64,000 nt of DNA from Nemophila menziesii (Eukaryota; Streptophyta; Magnoliopsida; Boraginales; Hydrophyllaceae). Below the pieces are notes generated by a model. The model worked only from the letters and a program-made list of their open reading frames with translations, made no database searches and was not told the origin of the DNA. Below are positions 11,146 through 22,887 of this stretch, one piece after another. The number at the start of each line of letters is the position of its first letter. Positions within the stretch are counted from its first letter, which is position 1. Made by a program: the position numbers and the translations under genes. Where the stretch lies: assembly GCA_029959085.1 (NCBI GenBank), contig JARWIR010000003.1:38446484-38510483 (forward strand), read 5' to 3'.

Positions 11146-11621
11146 GGGGCCAGCCCATATAGTTGATATTTTTCAGCTGGGCCAGCCCCATATAGGTGTA
11201 GGTATTTTTTGGTTGTAATGGGTACAACCTAAGCCCCATATAGGTGTAGTTAAATTGTTTATTATATTTTTTATTTAGTTGTTCTTGGGCCAGCCCCAGA
11301 TTCCTTTTGGTTGTAATGGTACAACCCCAGTTAGTGTTTATTACATTTGTAAATTGTTTTGTTCAATCTGGGTACAACCCATCAATGTAAAAGCTGGGTA
11401 ATGGGGCCAGCCCCAGTTAGTGTTTATTTCATTTATTCATGTGTGTGTTTTGTTGTTGGTCTACATGGGTACAACCCACGTATTTGTTTTTGTTCATACT
11501 GGGGCCAGCCCCTTCCGGTTAGTGGAAAATCGGGGTTGTTTAAAGTATATATTTGTTCTTTATGGGGCTAGCCCAAATTTGAGCTGCACTAATTTTTGTT
11601 CTTCGTTGTGGGGCCATACCC
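11146..11621. repeat. Interspersed palindrome array (GGGGCCAGCCCC and GGGTACAACCC)
   Basis: Two palindrome-like words recur over 480 bp. GGGGCCAGCCCC or one-base variants start at 11146, 11179, 11287, 11403, 11501, 11564 and 11610. GGGTACAACCC variants start at 11220, 11318, 11370 and 11467. The two words roughly alternate, and stretches such as TTAGTGTTTATT recur between them, so this is a degenerate higher-order repeat. It is confined to the inverted-repeat element at 10245-11733. Confidence 0.6.
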
Positions 11622-11794
11622 ATAACGAAGAGGGGTAAAAAGGGAAAGTCCCCAACCAGCAAGTTAGAAATAGGACTTAAAAAAAGTTTTTCCAACTAGG
11701 ACTTAAAACACAAAGTTTTGGAGTTTTGGGCCTCAAAATATAATTTCCTCCTTCCACTATGCTAGACTTCATAGTAGTATTGTTAGTCTTAAGA

Positions 11795-11816
11795 TATATA
11801 TATATATATATATATA
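11795..11816. repeat. (AT)n microsatellite
   Basis: A short AT dinucleotide run inside the hAT element near its right end. Confidence 0.8.
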
Positions 11817-11904
11817 CTATATTTTTTTTTTGGGGCCCTTAACAATGTGGGGCCCAAGGCGACCGCCTTGTTTGCCTTGGGCCCGGGCCGACTCTGATTA
11901 TCGG

Positions 11905-14545
11905 TGTCTTGCATCTTGAGTTGTAATGCTGAGGCTTCCCAAATGATATGACTGACCGGGCATGTTAGTAAATAGTAATAGATGTTTAGGAGTTTCTTTC
12001 TGATTTTGACACCATGGACAGTCGCCAGTATCTGTATATTTTCTTCTTCTTAGATTTTCCTTTGTTGGTATTGCGTTATTACATGCTTTTCATGTAAATA
12101 TTTCGATCTGTGTTGGTATATTATTGTTTCAGATAGTTTTCCACAAATCAGTTGTAATAGATTCAAAGAAACTTGTTGATTGGGGTTCGTGTGTTCCATG
12201 CTCATCAGTTAGAATCTGTAACCTCGTTTTAGTAGCATATTTTCCAGATGTGGCATGTGGCCAAATAAATTCATCTTTGTTGTTTGGTTGTAATATTTTA
12301 ATCCTTGTAATTTTTGGAATGATAGATTGATGTAATTTATTATTCAATAATTCTGTGTCCCATTCCTATAATTTTTCTTTCCATAATTGTACAACTTTCT
12401 CCAAAGAACACCATGCTGGTTTTTCCAACTTCCAAATTAAATTTATCCATTTATCGTTCGAAATATTTATGATTTTTTCATTTTTGATTTGATATTTGCC
12501 ATGTTTTTTAAGAAATCTATTCCTTCTATCAAACTTGTCCAAGACCACGTGCAGGTCTGTCTAAGTTTTACATTCATAAAATCAGATTTTGGATAGTTAC
12601 CTTTAAGCACCTTGCTGCTAGACTTTCTGGATTTTTTAAAATTCTCCAGGCTTGCGCATAAAACCCAAGCCTCCAAGTAATTTACTTATAGTAAATTTAT
12701 CCCAAGCAAGCAAATGTATTCGATTATGTTCTCAAAATATCCACCAAAAAAGTGAGATTGCTGAAATTAATTATTTTTACAAAAAGAAAGAGTGTATGAG
12801 AAATCTGACATTGTATATACAAAGATTGCCTGCATTATTGCCTTGATAGGGACCTCTTTCCCGCCTTCTGATAGGAGTTGAGATTTCCATCTGTCGATTT
12901 TCTTGAAAATCCTTTCCGTAATCCATGAGAGCGACTCAACTTTTGATATTTTATGACATCGTAGAATGCCTAGGTATTTCCCAAGATCGTATACTTCCCC
13001 AATTTGAATTTGTGTTGTTACTGATTACCGGACATCCTTTAGAGTATCACGACTAAAACAAAGTGTGAATTTTACAAAATTAATCTTCTGACCCGATTCA
13101 GTACAATAGATATCCATACATTCTTGAAACATATGTATCTCATCATCATCAATAGTTAAGAAAAATACAAAGTCATCTGCAAATTATAGATGCATTACAA
13201 TGGGACAGTTGCTGGTGATTTGTATTCCTTGATTTTGTTAGTTGATACTCCATTCTCGATTAAACTAATAAGTGCTTTGTCATAAGAGTGAATAGGAAGG
13301 GGAATAAAGGGCCATCTTGTCGTATTTATCTTCGAGGTTTGAAACTTTTCATTCTATCACTTAAGTTAACTTGAAAGGACACGGTGGTGATACAGTTCTC
13401 AATACATGTTATCCATTTTTCATAAAAACCTAATATTCTTAATATGATTATAATGAAATCCCAAGATCATATGCTTTGTCCATATCTATTTTTATGGTTG
13501 CCATGTGTTTTTTATTTGTTTTCCTTTTTATCTTCATATAAAATGATATTTCCTGTGCTACGAGAATGTTATTTTGTATGGCATGTTCTTTAATGAAAGT
13601 TGTTTGTGTTGGGGAGACTATGGTATTCATATAAACCTGTAATCTATTAGATAAAATATTTGCAATAATTTTGTAACCAAAATTGACACATGCAATTGGT
13701 CTATAGTCCCCTACATTTTCCTGGATATCTCCTATCGGTATTAAGGTCAATAATGTGTCATTTAATTTTTCTAATGAAATATTGTTGTTGAAAAAAAATC
13801 TTGTATCATTAGTAAAACATCCCATTTAATAATATCCCAAAATTCATGATAAAACTTATCGTTTAGGCCGTTCGGGCCTGTGGCTTTTGCTGTTGATAGT
13901 TCCATAACCCCTTTGTGGACTTCTTCCATAGTTGAGGGTCTCGTCAAATCTTGGTTCATTTGTGAAGTGACTCTTATTGGTACATACTTTGCTGCGTTAT
14001 CCATATGTTGAGAGCTTTACTGTTGTTAGTAAAAAGTTCCTTATAAAAATCTTGAAAAATGTTATAACTTCTGAGATCTCTTCCTTCTAATTTCCATCTT
14101 TATCTTTAATACGTAATATTTTGTTACCATTTCTCCTCTGAATTGTGGATACATGAAATTTTTTAGTGTTCTTATCACTACATTTTAACCAGACTTGTCT
14201 TGCCCTATCTGACCAGTATTTCTCTTCGCGCTCATATGTTAATTTTATCTGACTTCGAAGATTGTTTTCTTCTTCTTGTAGGATGGGTTTGATATTGTAT
14301 TTGTAATATCCGTAAGTCTATTTTGTAATTCATTTATTAGTTCTTCATTATTTTTAAAAGTAATTCTACTCCATCTTTTAAGTGCATCAATAGTTCCTTT
14401 CTGTTTTTCAACAAAAACTTCCAGTGATTCTTCTTGTCCAGGGCCCCTCCGCGCATGTTTAACAATATCCGTACATTCTTCATTATCCAGCCAATAATAT
14501 TCAAATCTAAAATCCTTTTGTCCCTGTTTCATTGTGTGATTGTAT
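11905..14545 (-). pseudogene. LINE reverse transcriptase and zf-RVT remnant
   Basis: Minus-strand pieces in changing frames cover the polymerase of the LINE at 8279-14880. They include a KATGPNGLNDKFYHEFW-like segment at 13771-14004 and an RT palm region with YRPIACVNFGYKIIANILSNR at 13448-13825. An FADD catalytic box lies near 13175 and an SLIEGIDFL-like C-terminal element at 12467-12676. The domain ends in zf-RVT with IWPHATSGKYATK at 12129-12347. The order is that of plant L1 ORF2. At least five frame changes separate the pieces. Confidence 0.7.
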
Positions 14546-14880
14546 TGTCATATTAATGGAGAATGGTCTGATCCTATCACTAGTACAAAAATCTGAGAGT
14601 TTGAAAACTTGTTTATCCAATCATGAGAAGCAAAATACTGATCAAGTTCGACCCTATCGAGATCACTATCATTCCGACGATTATTCCACGTATAAAAACA
14701 ACCATAAGAATTTAACTCAACAAGACTATTGCTATAAGTAAGGTTTTAAAATTCTAATATATGGTTTTTATTAGAAGGAATTTTACTGTATTTTTCGTGT
14801 ATTTGAGCATAACTATATATATCATCCATTTTTGTTTCCCTTTTATATCACTTCCTGTATATCACCATACATGTCATTAA

Positions 14881-15794
14881 ATAAAAAGGAAAATTAATAA
14901 TTAGGAGAGAAAAACGATTTGATTGTATTTAAAATTTCACATACGTGGTGATATAGGGGTGAAACAAAAAGATGTGATATATACCTTTACTCCTTTTATT
15001 TTTCACGCCTTAAAAAAATTAAGAGGTCCAGGATTCGTTCCACCTGATCTGTTCTTCAATTTTTTACCCACAAATCTAATTTTTTTTCTTTCACTTCTTT
15101 ATTGTATACATAAATATATTTTTATAATAAAGGGAGAAGGGCCAACGACGGAAACTGTCTCATATTTTCCTCTATATTAATGGTGTTGGAAAAATGTCTT
15201 TTTCTAAATGAATACATTAGTGTTTTAATGTGACAAATTATTTACATTTCTTGAAACACCTTTGCACTTAACTTTTGCATCCCTTAGCATGTTATGTTTA
15301 TAACTCTCGAGTTGTTCTATCATCTTTTAGAATATTTTATCTAACAACTATTGTGTAGGAAGAATACTCTTTCAAACTTTTGATTATACCCTAGGTGCTT
15401 ATTCTTTCTCAACCTAAAAATGATACGACGTTTTATCTCAAAAGAAACGACATTATCGTTTTTAGTGTAAAAATCCCAAAGAAACTCAGTGTGATTCATG
15501 CAACATGGTTACATCCTCACCAATTTTCTCTCAAAACGGAAATATTGTTTTTTGATAGACAAGCAACTACCATTTTCAGCTAATATGCCGTTCTCGAATT
15601 CTAATTGTTAGATCAATTAATGTGCGATGCGAAAATAATACATCTAGCAAAACAACATACCATTTTTCATTAAAAAAAACTTCATACCATTGCAAAAAGA
15701 CGGATCTGAGTTTAGCAAGCAAGGGTTTCATTCTTGGCTATATATAACCTCCAATGGAGAGAAATTTAATTACACTTTCGACTATATCAACTAA
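14881..15794. other. AT-rich stretch, no gene recognised
   Basis: Between the LINE endonuclease remnant and the MITE there are only short open frames without family signatures. Homopolymer T and A runs are frequent. It may be a further decayed insertion that separates the LINE ORF2 from the ORF1 fragment at 16507-17580. I could not define its ends. Confidence 0.35.
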
Positions 15795-15986
15795 GAGTAA
15801 TGATATATACCACCCAAATTCATATCACCCAAATGTCACCCAACGACGTGGCGTGAATTGGTTGGTTACAAATCGATAATGTATTTATTTTCTTGATTTG
15901 ATTAAAGATTTATAACCAACCAATTCACGCCACGTCATTGGGTGACATTTGGGTGGTATGAATTTGGCTGGTATATATTATTACTC
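15795..15986. mobile_element. Mutator-type MITE with 9-bp duplication
   Basis: A 192-bp element consists almost entirely of two inverted arms of about 80 bp (15795-15876 and about 15906-15986) that begin GAGTAATRATATATACCA and differ at only a few positions, around a loop of about 30 bp. The perfect 9-bp direct repeat ATCAACTAA flanks it (15786-15794 and 15987-15995). Long arms, a leading G and a 9-bp duplication point to the Mutator superfamily. The arms contain ACGTGGC, an ABRE/G-box-like core. It has no coding capacity. Confidence 0.88.
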
Positions 15987-15995
15987 ATCAACTAA

Positions 15996-16294
15996 TACTC
16001 TATCAAGTATTAAATTTTAAGATCATTCACTCAACTCTAAAGATTTCAATCATCAATTTATTATCTTCATTGATGTTTGACAATACCAGTGTTTATCATC
16101 TCTTTTAGGAGTAAAACATCCTTTTAACCCCTCTATTACTTTCATCGTACATTTATTTCTAGATAAGAATATAAATCAAGATCCAGCTACACATAACTTA
16201 TCATGATAAACTAATGATCAAATATAATAGTATAGTAAGAAAAATATATTTAACTAACTAGAAATTATAAAGAATATACTCAAGCATAAAAGAA

Positions 16295-16372
<78 letters not shown>

Positions 16373-16506
16373 AATAGCATAGGATAAAATCATTTTTATC
16401 CAAGTCTATGTCCCACTTATTTACAAATTGTACAATTTGAAGGTAGCCATCCATAAAACACTTCTAGTTCATGAACACCCAATTTTATGGGTATTTTCTT
16501 TAACAA
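15996..16506. other. AT-rich stretch holding a long (AT)n run
   Basis: No gene is visible. The only structure is the dinucleotide microsatellite described separately at 16297-16369. Confidence 0.4.
16297..16369. repeat. (AT)n microsatellite, about 36 units
   Basis: An uninterrupted AT dinucleotide tract of 73 bp, likely length-polymorphic. Confidence 0.95.
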
Positions 16507-17580
16507 TTAATTATTAACATTAACCTCAATACAAGTTCTTGCAAAACTCAATCTATTCCTAGATTTTGTGATGGAATCCACCTGAATTAGTTTACTAAAA
16601 GCGCTACACACATAGCCAAATATTTCATTAGTCCACAATTGGAGTGGAACCTTCCTAGCTTCACTCATAAAGGATTTTTTGTTTATATCAAATTTCTCAA
16701 ATTTCATTTTAGGCTCCCACTTTCTCAGTATCATTATTCTACCGCAACACGTCAAACCTGTTCCAAAACTTTATTACATTCTTCTTTGCTTGGAAACTGA
16801 AATAGAAAGAGATTCATATTTGTAGACTTAATCTCTACTCTTCCAATATCCTAATATTGCATATTCACCATATTTATAAGCATATAGTATGTAAGAGTTT
16901 CACCAAAAAAGTGTCCAACTAAGAAATTCATCCACATCATAGCACATTGTTTCACAATCTTCCTCGGTGGTTTAATCATCTCAAGTGGATAATATTTTAA
17001 CTTCAAGTTATCTTTTATATTTTTATTAAACAGTTTAGCCCATACTCCCATATCCTTATCACTATTCAATACATTTTTGTTCAAATAGTCACGTATACTA
17101 CTCACCTCCTCAATCAAGGACTTAAACTTTCCCACAAAGGCACTTGCACTAGGTAGAAGGGAGTTCTTCTTCCTGTCCCTTCGACATAGTTACACTCCTG
17201 AAGATCCGAACTATTTTTATATTTCTTGAAAATTTTCAAAGCCACACACTGCTCTAAGTTGTTAAAATTCTCTACTACTTGACAACTAACGATGGAATCC
17301 TCAATAGTATCATTTCAAAACCTCTTGAGCCCTCACTTTCATTACAAACATATTCATCCTCACTAGGTCCTTCATCAAACACTATGTTTCTACTCTGTTT
17401 CACACTAAAGTCATTCTCTTTTATACATGCGTCCCTTATACCTTTTCTATTACTTTTCATAGTTGAAGTTTCAAAATTATTGCTAGCTTCAATATTGGTG
17501 AAACTGGTACATATTTAGCCGTTTTCAACTCATTCTTTATCTCCTCACCACTTGAACAACAATATTTTCCTTGGTCCTAT
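16507..17580 (-). pseudogene. LINE ORF1 (DUF4283-like) fragment
   Basis: The minus strand encodes a DUF4283-type segment at 16755-16507: a KWEPKMKFEKFDI strand, then VPLQLWTNEIFGYVCSAF and the RLSFARTCIEV end that characterises LINE ORF1 RNA-binding proteins. Further decayed frames continue to about 17580. Orientation matches the split LINE at 8279-14880, of which it may be the 5' ORF. The sequence on the far side of the LTR at 17732-25465 (25471-25700) may continue it. It is not functional. Confidence 0.55.
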
Positions 17581-18509
17581 ATTATATTCTATAAAATATG
17601 GAATTCAATACAAAAACAATGATGCAATTTGATAGATTGGCGTAGATATTCACTTCACAAATTCTTTTCAATATTATCCATTTCACGAAATAATAGGAGA
17701 TTGGTTGCAAACATTGATGTAATTAGCTCGCTGATGTATCCATATATGTAATAGATTAATCTAGTCGTGTGACATAATTTTAGGGGTATTTAGTGGTTAG
17801 TTGAGTGATTTTCCCCTATATATTGACGTCTAGTTTTGGTGTTTTGCTATTTCTAGAGTTTTTGCGCGTAATTTGTGTGTTATTCATGTAGCTCTTAGGT
17901 ACTTGAAAGCTATAACACCTTGATATGATTATAATAAGTAAATAAATCGAGTTTATCCCTTATTTATGGCGAAAAAGGAAGATTTAACCACTTTTAAGAA
18001 GTGAAAACACGTGTCATCCAGATTTGAAAAGTAGATTGATCGAGGTTCTATGCAAGATTGACAAGGATTATGGAGGAGTCATACCATACCTAGATAGTAT
18101 TTGAAGTCAGGAACGCGTGAGATTTGACGGTTCATAATGCAGAGCTGATTGAAGAAGTTACGTAATCCGTCGTGTCGTGGTTCTAACTAGAAATCTCTTT
18201 GGTACATTTTTGGGTTGGATAACATGTGATAGATCTTATAATATTAGTGTTTAACAATATAAGAGAGTCCCAGTCATATGACCACCAAGATAAATCTCCT
18301 GGAGAAAGAGAGAAAAAGAGAAGAAGGAGTTGGGAAGCAGTTCATGCCATTCCAACACTTTTGTTTATCGGTTTTTCAGCAATTAGTATAGTATTCTTAT
18401 TATGTTTTGTATTTTAAACATGAATATAATATTATTAGTTTCTATTTTTCATTATTTTCTATCTAGCTTGAGAATAACATTCTGGTGTGAACCCTAGACT
18501 TTTTTTATC

Positions 18510-18830
18510 GGCAAATCAGATTCTATATAATGTGGTCAAATAACCATAGTCATTACAACTTTAATACCCGGAGAAGGTATTTTAAAAACATAGGGATAAC
18601 AAATTAGCAAAGCCTAAATATTTGGTCTAAATTGCAAAATTACAAACTTGAGAAATTAAATCTTACAAAGATTATTAACTAAATCAGCAGCAACTTTACT
18701 CTTAAAATATCTTCTCTTCAATTTAATGGAGACTAATGAATAGATGAGATTACATATTTGATCTTCATTAAGCGGAGAACTACCATGATTTCGAATATTT
18801 CTTTCTCCCCAAATGCAGTAAATATAGGTA
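18510..18830 (-). pseudogene. LINE C-terminal end (continuation of zf-RVT region)
   Basis: The minus strand encodes a short region with IYCIWGERNIRNHG and KVAADLVNNLCKI ending in a stop, which is the terminal region of LINE ORF2 after zf-RVT. It is the downstream half of the frame broken by the solo LTR. The upstream half ends at the right side of that LTR near 20405, and the two halves are in the same frame once the LTR and one duplication copy are removed. Confidence 0.7.
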
Positions 18831-18835
18831 GTGAT

Positions 18836-20399
18836 TGATGTCTCCCTAAATGTTCTTATTTTATACCCTTGGGAGACATCATTTTTGGTGTTTATTTGAT
18901 TAGTTTGATAGACTTTTGGGCTAAATATGCAATAATCTGAATTTCCTCTTTTATTTCTAGTATTTTTAATTTATTAAACTTTTGCGCGTAATCTTGTGTA
19001 TTTTAGTCAAAAGTTTGTAGGTTTTGAATATTAGCTAAGAGAGGAGCACGAGAATAAAGTCAAAGATCGTGATATGGAGTCAAAGCTTGAAGTTAAATCC
19101 CGAAAAGAGTTGATATTTTGGAGCTGCAAATCTGAAAAACTGTCAAAGATTGCTGATTTCGAGACACTTACGAGTTGATTTAGCCGCTGAACTATGAAGA
19201 GATTATGTTTCTTATCGAGTTACGGAAATTTGGCAAGTGGTTTGAGGTCAATTGGAGTTATAACAAATCGGCTAGAGCTGATTTAGTGGAGGTGGTGCAA
19301 CAGTTACGGGATTTGGGCTTGATTAGTGGACTTGGACTTTTTATTATTCACTTAATCCCTAATTAAAAGCCCATTCCGAATTTGAGCTTATAAAAGGAGC
19401 TTTTGACTTCAGTTTTTGACACAACTCATTATTCAGAAAGAAAAGCATCAGAGAGAAGTCAACGAAGGAAGCAGAAGAAAGCTGGAGAGGGTCTATATCT
19501 CCATTCACAGCCGAATCTAATTCCGGAAATTAGGTTTTTCTTATTTTTATTTCTGTAAAACAATACGAGTCTTATTTATTTTAATTCAGTTTTATTTTCC
19601 ATTAGCATGAGCTAATTTCTCTTAGTACTTGAGAATGCATAATGGGTGAATCCTAAAACTATTGATTTTCATATGTTTGAATTTGGGTTTTAATTAATTA
19701 AATCGAATTGGGTCTTTCACATTATTCTGTAATTAGTGATTATTTACTGTTTTTGGAGTAGCTAACTAAGAACAGGTGTTAGTATCTAAACTATTCCACA
19801 TATGTGGCGTGTGGATCATCTTGACGGGGGGTTTAGGTATGGAATTAATTACTCAATATAAGATATAAATTATTTGGATTCTGACGAACATAATTAATCT
19901 TAGGGCCAATGAGGTAAATTAGCTTAATTATTCGAAAGTGGATCATATTTACCCTGACAGGACTTGTGACACTCTAGAATAGCTTTGTAGTCCACCCTGA
20001 CGGGGGTACAACGATTCTTGAATCCCGACCAATGTAAATGACCAATTTGCCCCTTAAACAACATATGATGTGAAATAGAGTTAGGAGGATCCCTTGCGTC
20101 TCTCAAGTACTGCCTGCTCATATTTGCATCTAGTCTTTATTTACTTGCGTTTAGTTATTTAATTTCATTTTTACTTTAGTCTTTCATACTTAGAATTAGT
20201 AAAACCAATCAATCAATATTCAAATCATTTACTGCTTTCATAAGTGCAATCATTCATTAATTGATAAGCATTGTAGTTAACCATACCGTCCCTACGAACG
20301 ATCCTGTTTATCACTATTAACACTCGGGACAACCGTACACTTGCGGTTGTGGTTCTCCTTACTTATTACATTTTTTTTAGAACACACAAAGGAACACCA
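18836..20399 (+). mobile_element. Solo LTR (Athila-like gypsy family) inside a LINE
   Basis: This 1564-bp LTR starts TGATGTCTCC and ends GGAACACCA. It is flanked by perfect 5-bp duplications GTGAT at 18831-18835 and 20400-20404. A TATAAAAGG box at about 19391 is the probable LTR promoter. Excising it joins the LINE reading frame on both sides, which independently confirms the boundaries. It belongs to the same family as the LTR it is nested within and those at 29520-31047, 59783-61299 and 61300-62783. Confidence 0.88.
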
Positions 20400-20409
20400 G
20401 TGATACATA

Positions 20410-22700
20410 CACTAACAATGAGATGGATTTCATTATTACCGCATGATTGCAAGACTATATTAGACAAATTAATCAAATCTAAGGCAGTAATATTATTGTC
20501 GCAATTGATCAAGATTCTATCGATAATTCTTTTGGAGAAGGAGCATCTAAAAGTATATGATCCAAATCTTCAATGCATTGAGAGAAAAAATCGCAGAGTG
20601 GATTGATGTTTAATCCCCATTCGATCATCCGACTTTTAGTAGATAATATATTATGCGCAACAAGCCAAGAGATGAAGGAGCATCTTGGAATACAACTATT
20701 TTCCCCAAACAATTTTACCCCAGGTAACATTAGGTTTAGCATCACTAATCTTCAAAAGTGTTTTACTAATTTAATATTTGGTTTTAGCACAGCCACTCCA
20801 GTAAATTCTATCTTTATCGAGAGATAGAGATAAAGCTTGAAGTTGTGGAAGAATTTTGCCAATACAAGGAGGAAGTTTCCAATAATTTAACCATAACAAA
20901 AAGCTACAATCTTGTTACAACAAGAGCTATATTTATCCACTTCAAGATTCAAAATGTTAGAGACATTGTCTTTTTCAATTTTTTTTTTAAATTGATATTG
21001 AGTCCAGAGATTCTAGAAAAATATCAAGATATTTTTTGACAAATCATCAACAAATATGATGAGATTTAGACTCATATTCCTGCATTCGGGATGAAAATTA
21101 AAGCTGTTATTTCTTGCAACATGATAGAATAATCTAGAGAATACTTCCATTCAAATAGAAAGTAAGTAGGGTGAGAGAGGATCTCCTTGCCTGAGACCTA
21201 TCTTCCCTTTCAAAATAACCACAAGTTTGGCCATTAATGTAGACTGAGTAATGAGATTAGCACATACACATCTTAATTCACATGATAAATTTGTCAGGAA
21301 ACCCAAAAGCACTAAGAGTATTGAGAATAAATCACCAATTGACATTATCATAAGATTTACGGAGATCAAGATTTACAGTACATCTTGTAGAAATGTTCTT
21401 TTTATCATAGCCTAGCACAATATCTTGATAAACTAGAATGTTGTCACTTATAAACCTTCCTCCTACATAGGCAGCTTGGTTGATGATGGATATGATAGAG
21501 CTAAGCATCTTTTTAAGCCTATTTGAAAGTAACTTTGAGAGAGTTTTATAAGTAGTATTGACACATGCAATAGGCCTAAACTTCCTATTTTTTTAGGAGT
21601 TTTTATCTTTAGGATTTAGAACAATATTAGTTGCATTTACTTGACTAATTAGTTCCCAAGAAGAAAGACATTGCTTGATGGCATTGCAAAAATCTTCTTC
21701 AATAATACTCCAAGAAAATTTAAAAAAGCAAGCATTCCATCCATCATGACCAATGGAATTTATTCTTATTAATAGAGAATAATGCAACCTTAATATCTTC
21801 ATTGGATATAGGAGAAATTAGTGCATTACATTGATCCTCAGAGATATTAGTATGGGTAAGATATTTAATAGTGGAGCTAGATCAAATTTCATGATTAACA
21901 TCTTCTTAGCCAAGCAAGTTCATATAGAATGAGACAAAATTCATTCTTGATAAACTCAGGATCTGTGATAACTTCACCTGCATCATTGATTAAAGTAGAA
22001 TTATTATTATCTATTATACCTTTAATCATTTTATGAAAGTACAAAGTATTGCAGTCACTATCATTAGTGAAAATTACTCTAGACTTTTGCTTCATGACTT
22101 CTTGTTGAATAGTGATGACATGTTCAAGAGATTTAACAAGAATATTCACCTCAAAAAGTGTAGCAAGATCATGAGTACCATTCATAATTTTCATTTGAAT
22201 GGAATCAAGATGACTTCTAATTTCATTAATTTGATAAGAGTTTCTTCTAAAGTGCTTGTTATAAAGACTCTTAAGAGCTTTTCCTTTCTTTCTGCTTCAA
22301 TACAAAGTTGAAACAAGAATTTTCTTTTAATATTGATACTTGTTTAACAATATCAAAGTAATCTTATTGATGATTCCACACATTAAGGAACCCGAAAGCA
22401 GAAGGATTAGAAAACCTAGTGTTTCCAATAGTAATACAGTGATCTGAGGTAGATGGAGGAATCAAAATAACATTAGATTGAAAGTTGTCCATCCACTTGC
22501 TATTAATGAACACTCTATCAATTTTTCTAGCTCTGAGTTGTCTTGTATCATTTTTGTTAGTCCAAGTAAATAATTTACCACTATATTGATTTTCATATAA
22601 GTTAGAATCCTCAATGCAATCAGCAGCTTCACTGGACCTTTTAGTCAAAACCTCGCTGTTAAGATGAATTTTCAAAGTCACCTAGAAAACACATACCTTG
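20410..22700 (-). pseudogene. LINE ORF2: reverse transcriptase and zf-RVT, decayed
   Basis: On the minus strand the RT region includes LRQGDPLSPYLLSI (21151-21369) and an FVDD variant of the catalytic box near 21040. It is followed by the zf-RVT segment at 20745-20509 with CIPRCSFISWLVAHNILSTK. An upstream linker and an EN C-terminal part with FTWTNKNDTRQLRARKIDRVF lie at 22681-22364. The enzyme would copy LINE RNA at a nicked target. Multiple stops and frame changes are present. Confidence 0.7.
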
Positions 22701-22887
22701 ATTATTATAAGAATTAATCCAATTGATTAGATCACTCCAAATAATAGTTCTATGATCTTCATCATTACTAGCATAGACAAAGCAAGCTATAAAGGAAGAA
22801 TTACTTGCTTTGATATTTACTTCAATAAGAATAGTCCAAAAGGTTTCAGTAATGAGCTTCACTTGAAAAATTATTATCCCATAAAAT

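Larger units (their letters stand above)
10245..11733. mobile_element. Unclassified inverted-repeat element nested in the hAT transposon
   Basis: Imperfect inverted ends of about 40 bp share GGCCCAAA, a short gap, and AACTTTGTGTTTTAA followed by a CTAGTTGG-like stretch (left about 10245-10300, right about 11690-11733). The interior has two unusual blocks: a CCACC/CCG-rich stretch (about 10440-11080) and an array of short palindromes (11140-11625). The ORFs crossing the first block on both strands are compositional artefacts. No convincing target duplication or transposase was found, so the superfamily is open; a Mutator-like gene-capturing element is one possibility. Confidence 0.5.
9192..11896. 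mobile_element. Non-autonomous hAT-type transposon
   Basis: A 2705-bp insert has short terminal inverted repeats: CAGGGCCGGCCC at the left and the reverse complement of CAGAGTCGGCCC at the right (10/12 matches). It is flanked by an 8-bp direct duplication with one mismatch, ATTATCGA at 9184-9191 and ATTATCGG at 11897-11904. The 8-bp duplication and CAGGG-type ends are features of the hAT superfamily. No transposase reading frame is visible. It carries a Harbinger-type MITE at 9469-9700 and another inverted-repeat element at 10245-11733. It is inserted in a LINE. Confidence 0.75.
8279..14880 (-). mobile_element. Old LINE split by a hAT element
   Basis: Read on the minus strand, this is a decayed plant L1 element. 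Endonuclease C-terminal remnant is at about 14850-14545, the linker at 14532-14245, RT core at 14004-13000 (FADD catalytic box near 13175), RT C-terminal region at 12900-12360, zf-RVT at 12350-11905 and RNase H at about 9180-8590. The poly(A) tail is the T run at 8279-8292. The hAT element at 9192-11896 interrupts it between zf-RVT and RNase H. An ORF1 fragment at 16507-17580 in the same orientation may be its 5' part. Frameshifts and stops throughout make it inactive. Confidence 0.75.

Noticed and set aside
10412..11239. Several overlapping open frames on both strands, 60-120 codons, in the CCACC-rich block
   Set aside because: They are open because the DNA lacks A/T-rich stop codons; the peptides are repetitive Gly/Ser/Trp or Pro/His runs with no family signature.
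16254..16454. A minus-strand ORF with a long Tyr-Ile repeat
   Set aside because: It is a translation of the (AT)n microsatellite.
20371..20378. LINE poly(A) tail at the T run near 20371
   Set aside because: This T run is inside the solo LTR (18836-20399); the LINE frame continues on the other side, and its real tail is at 18502.
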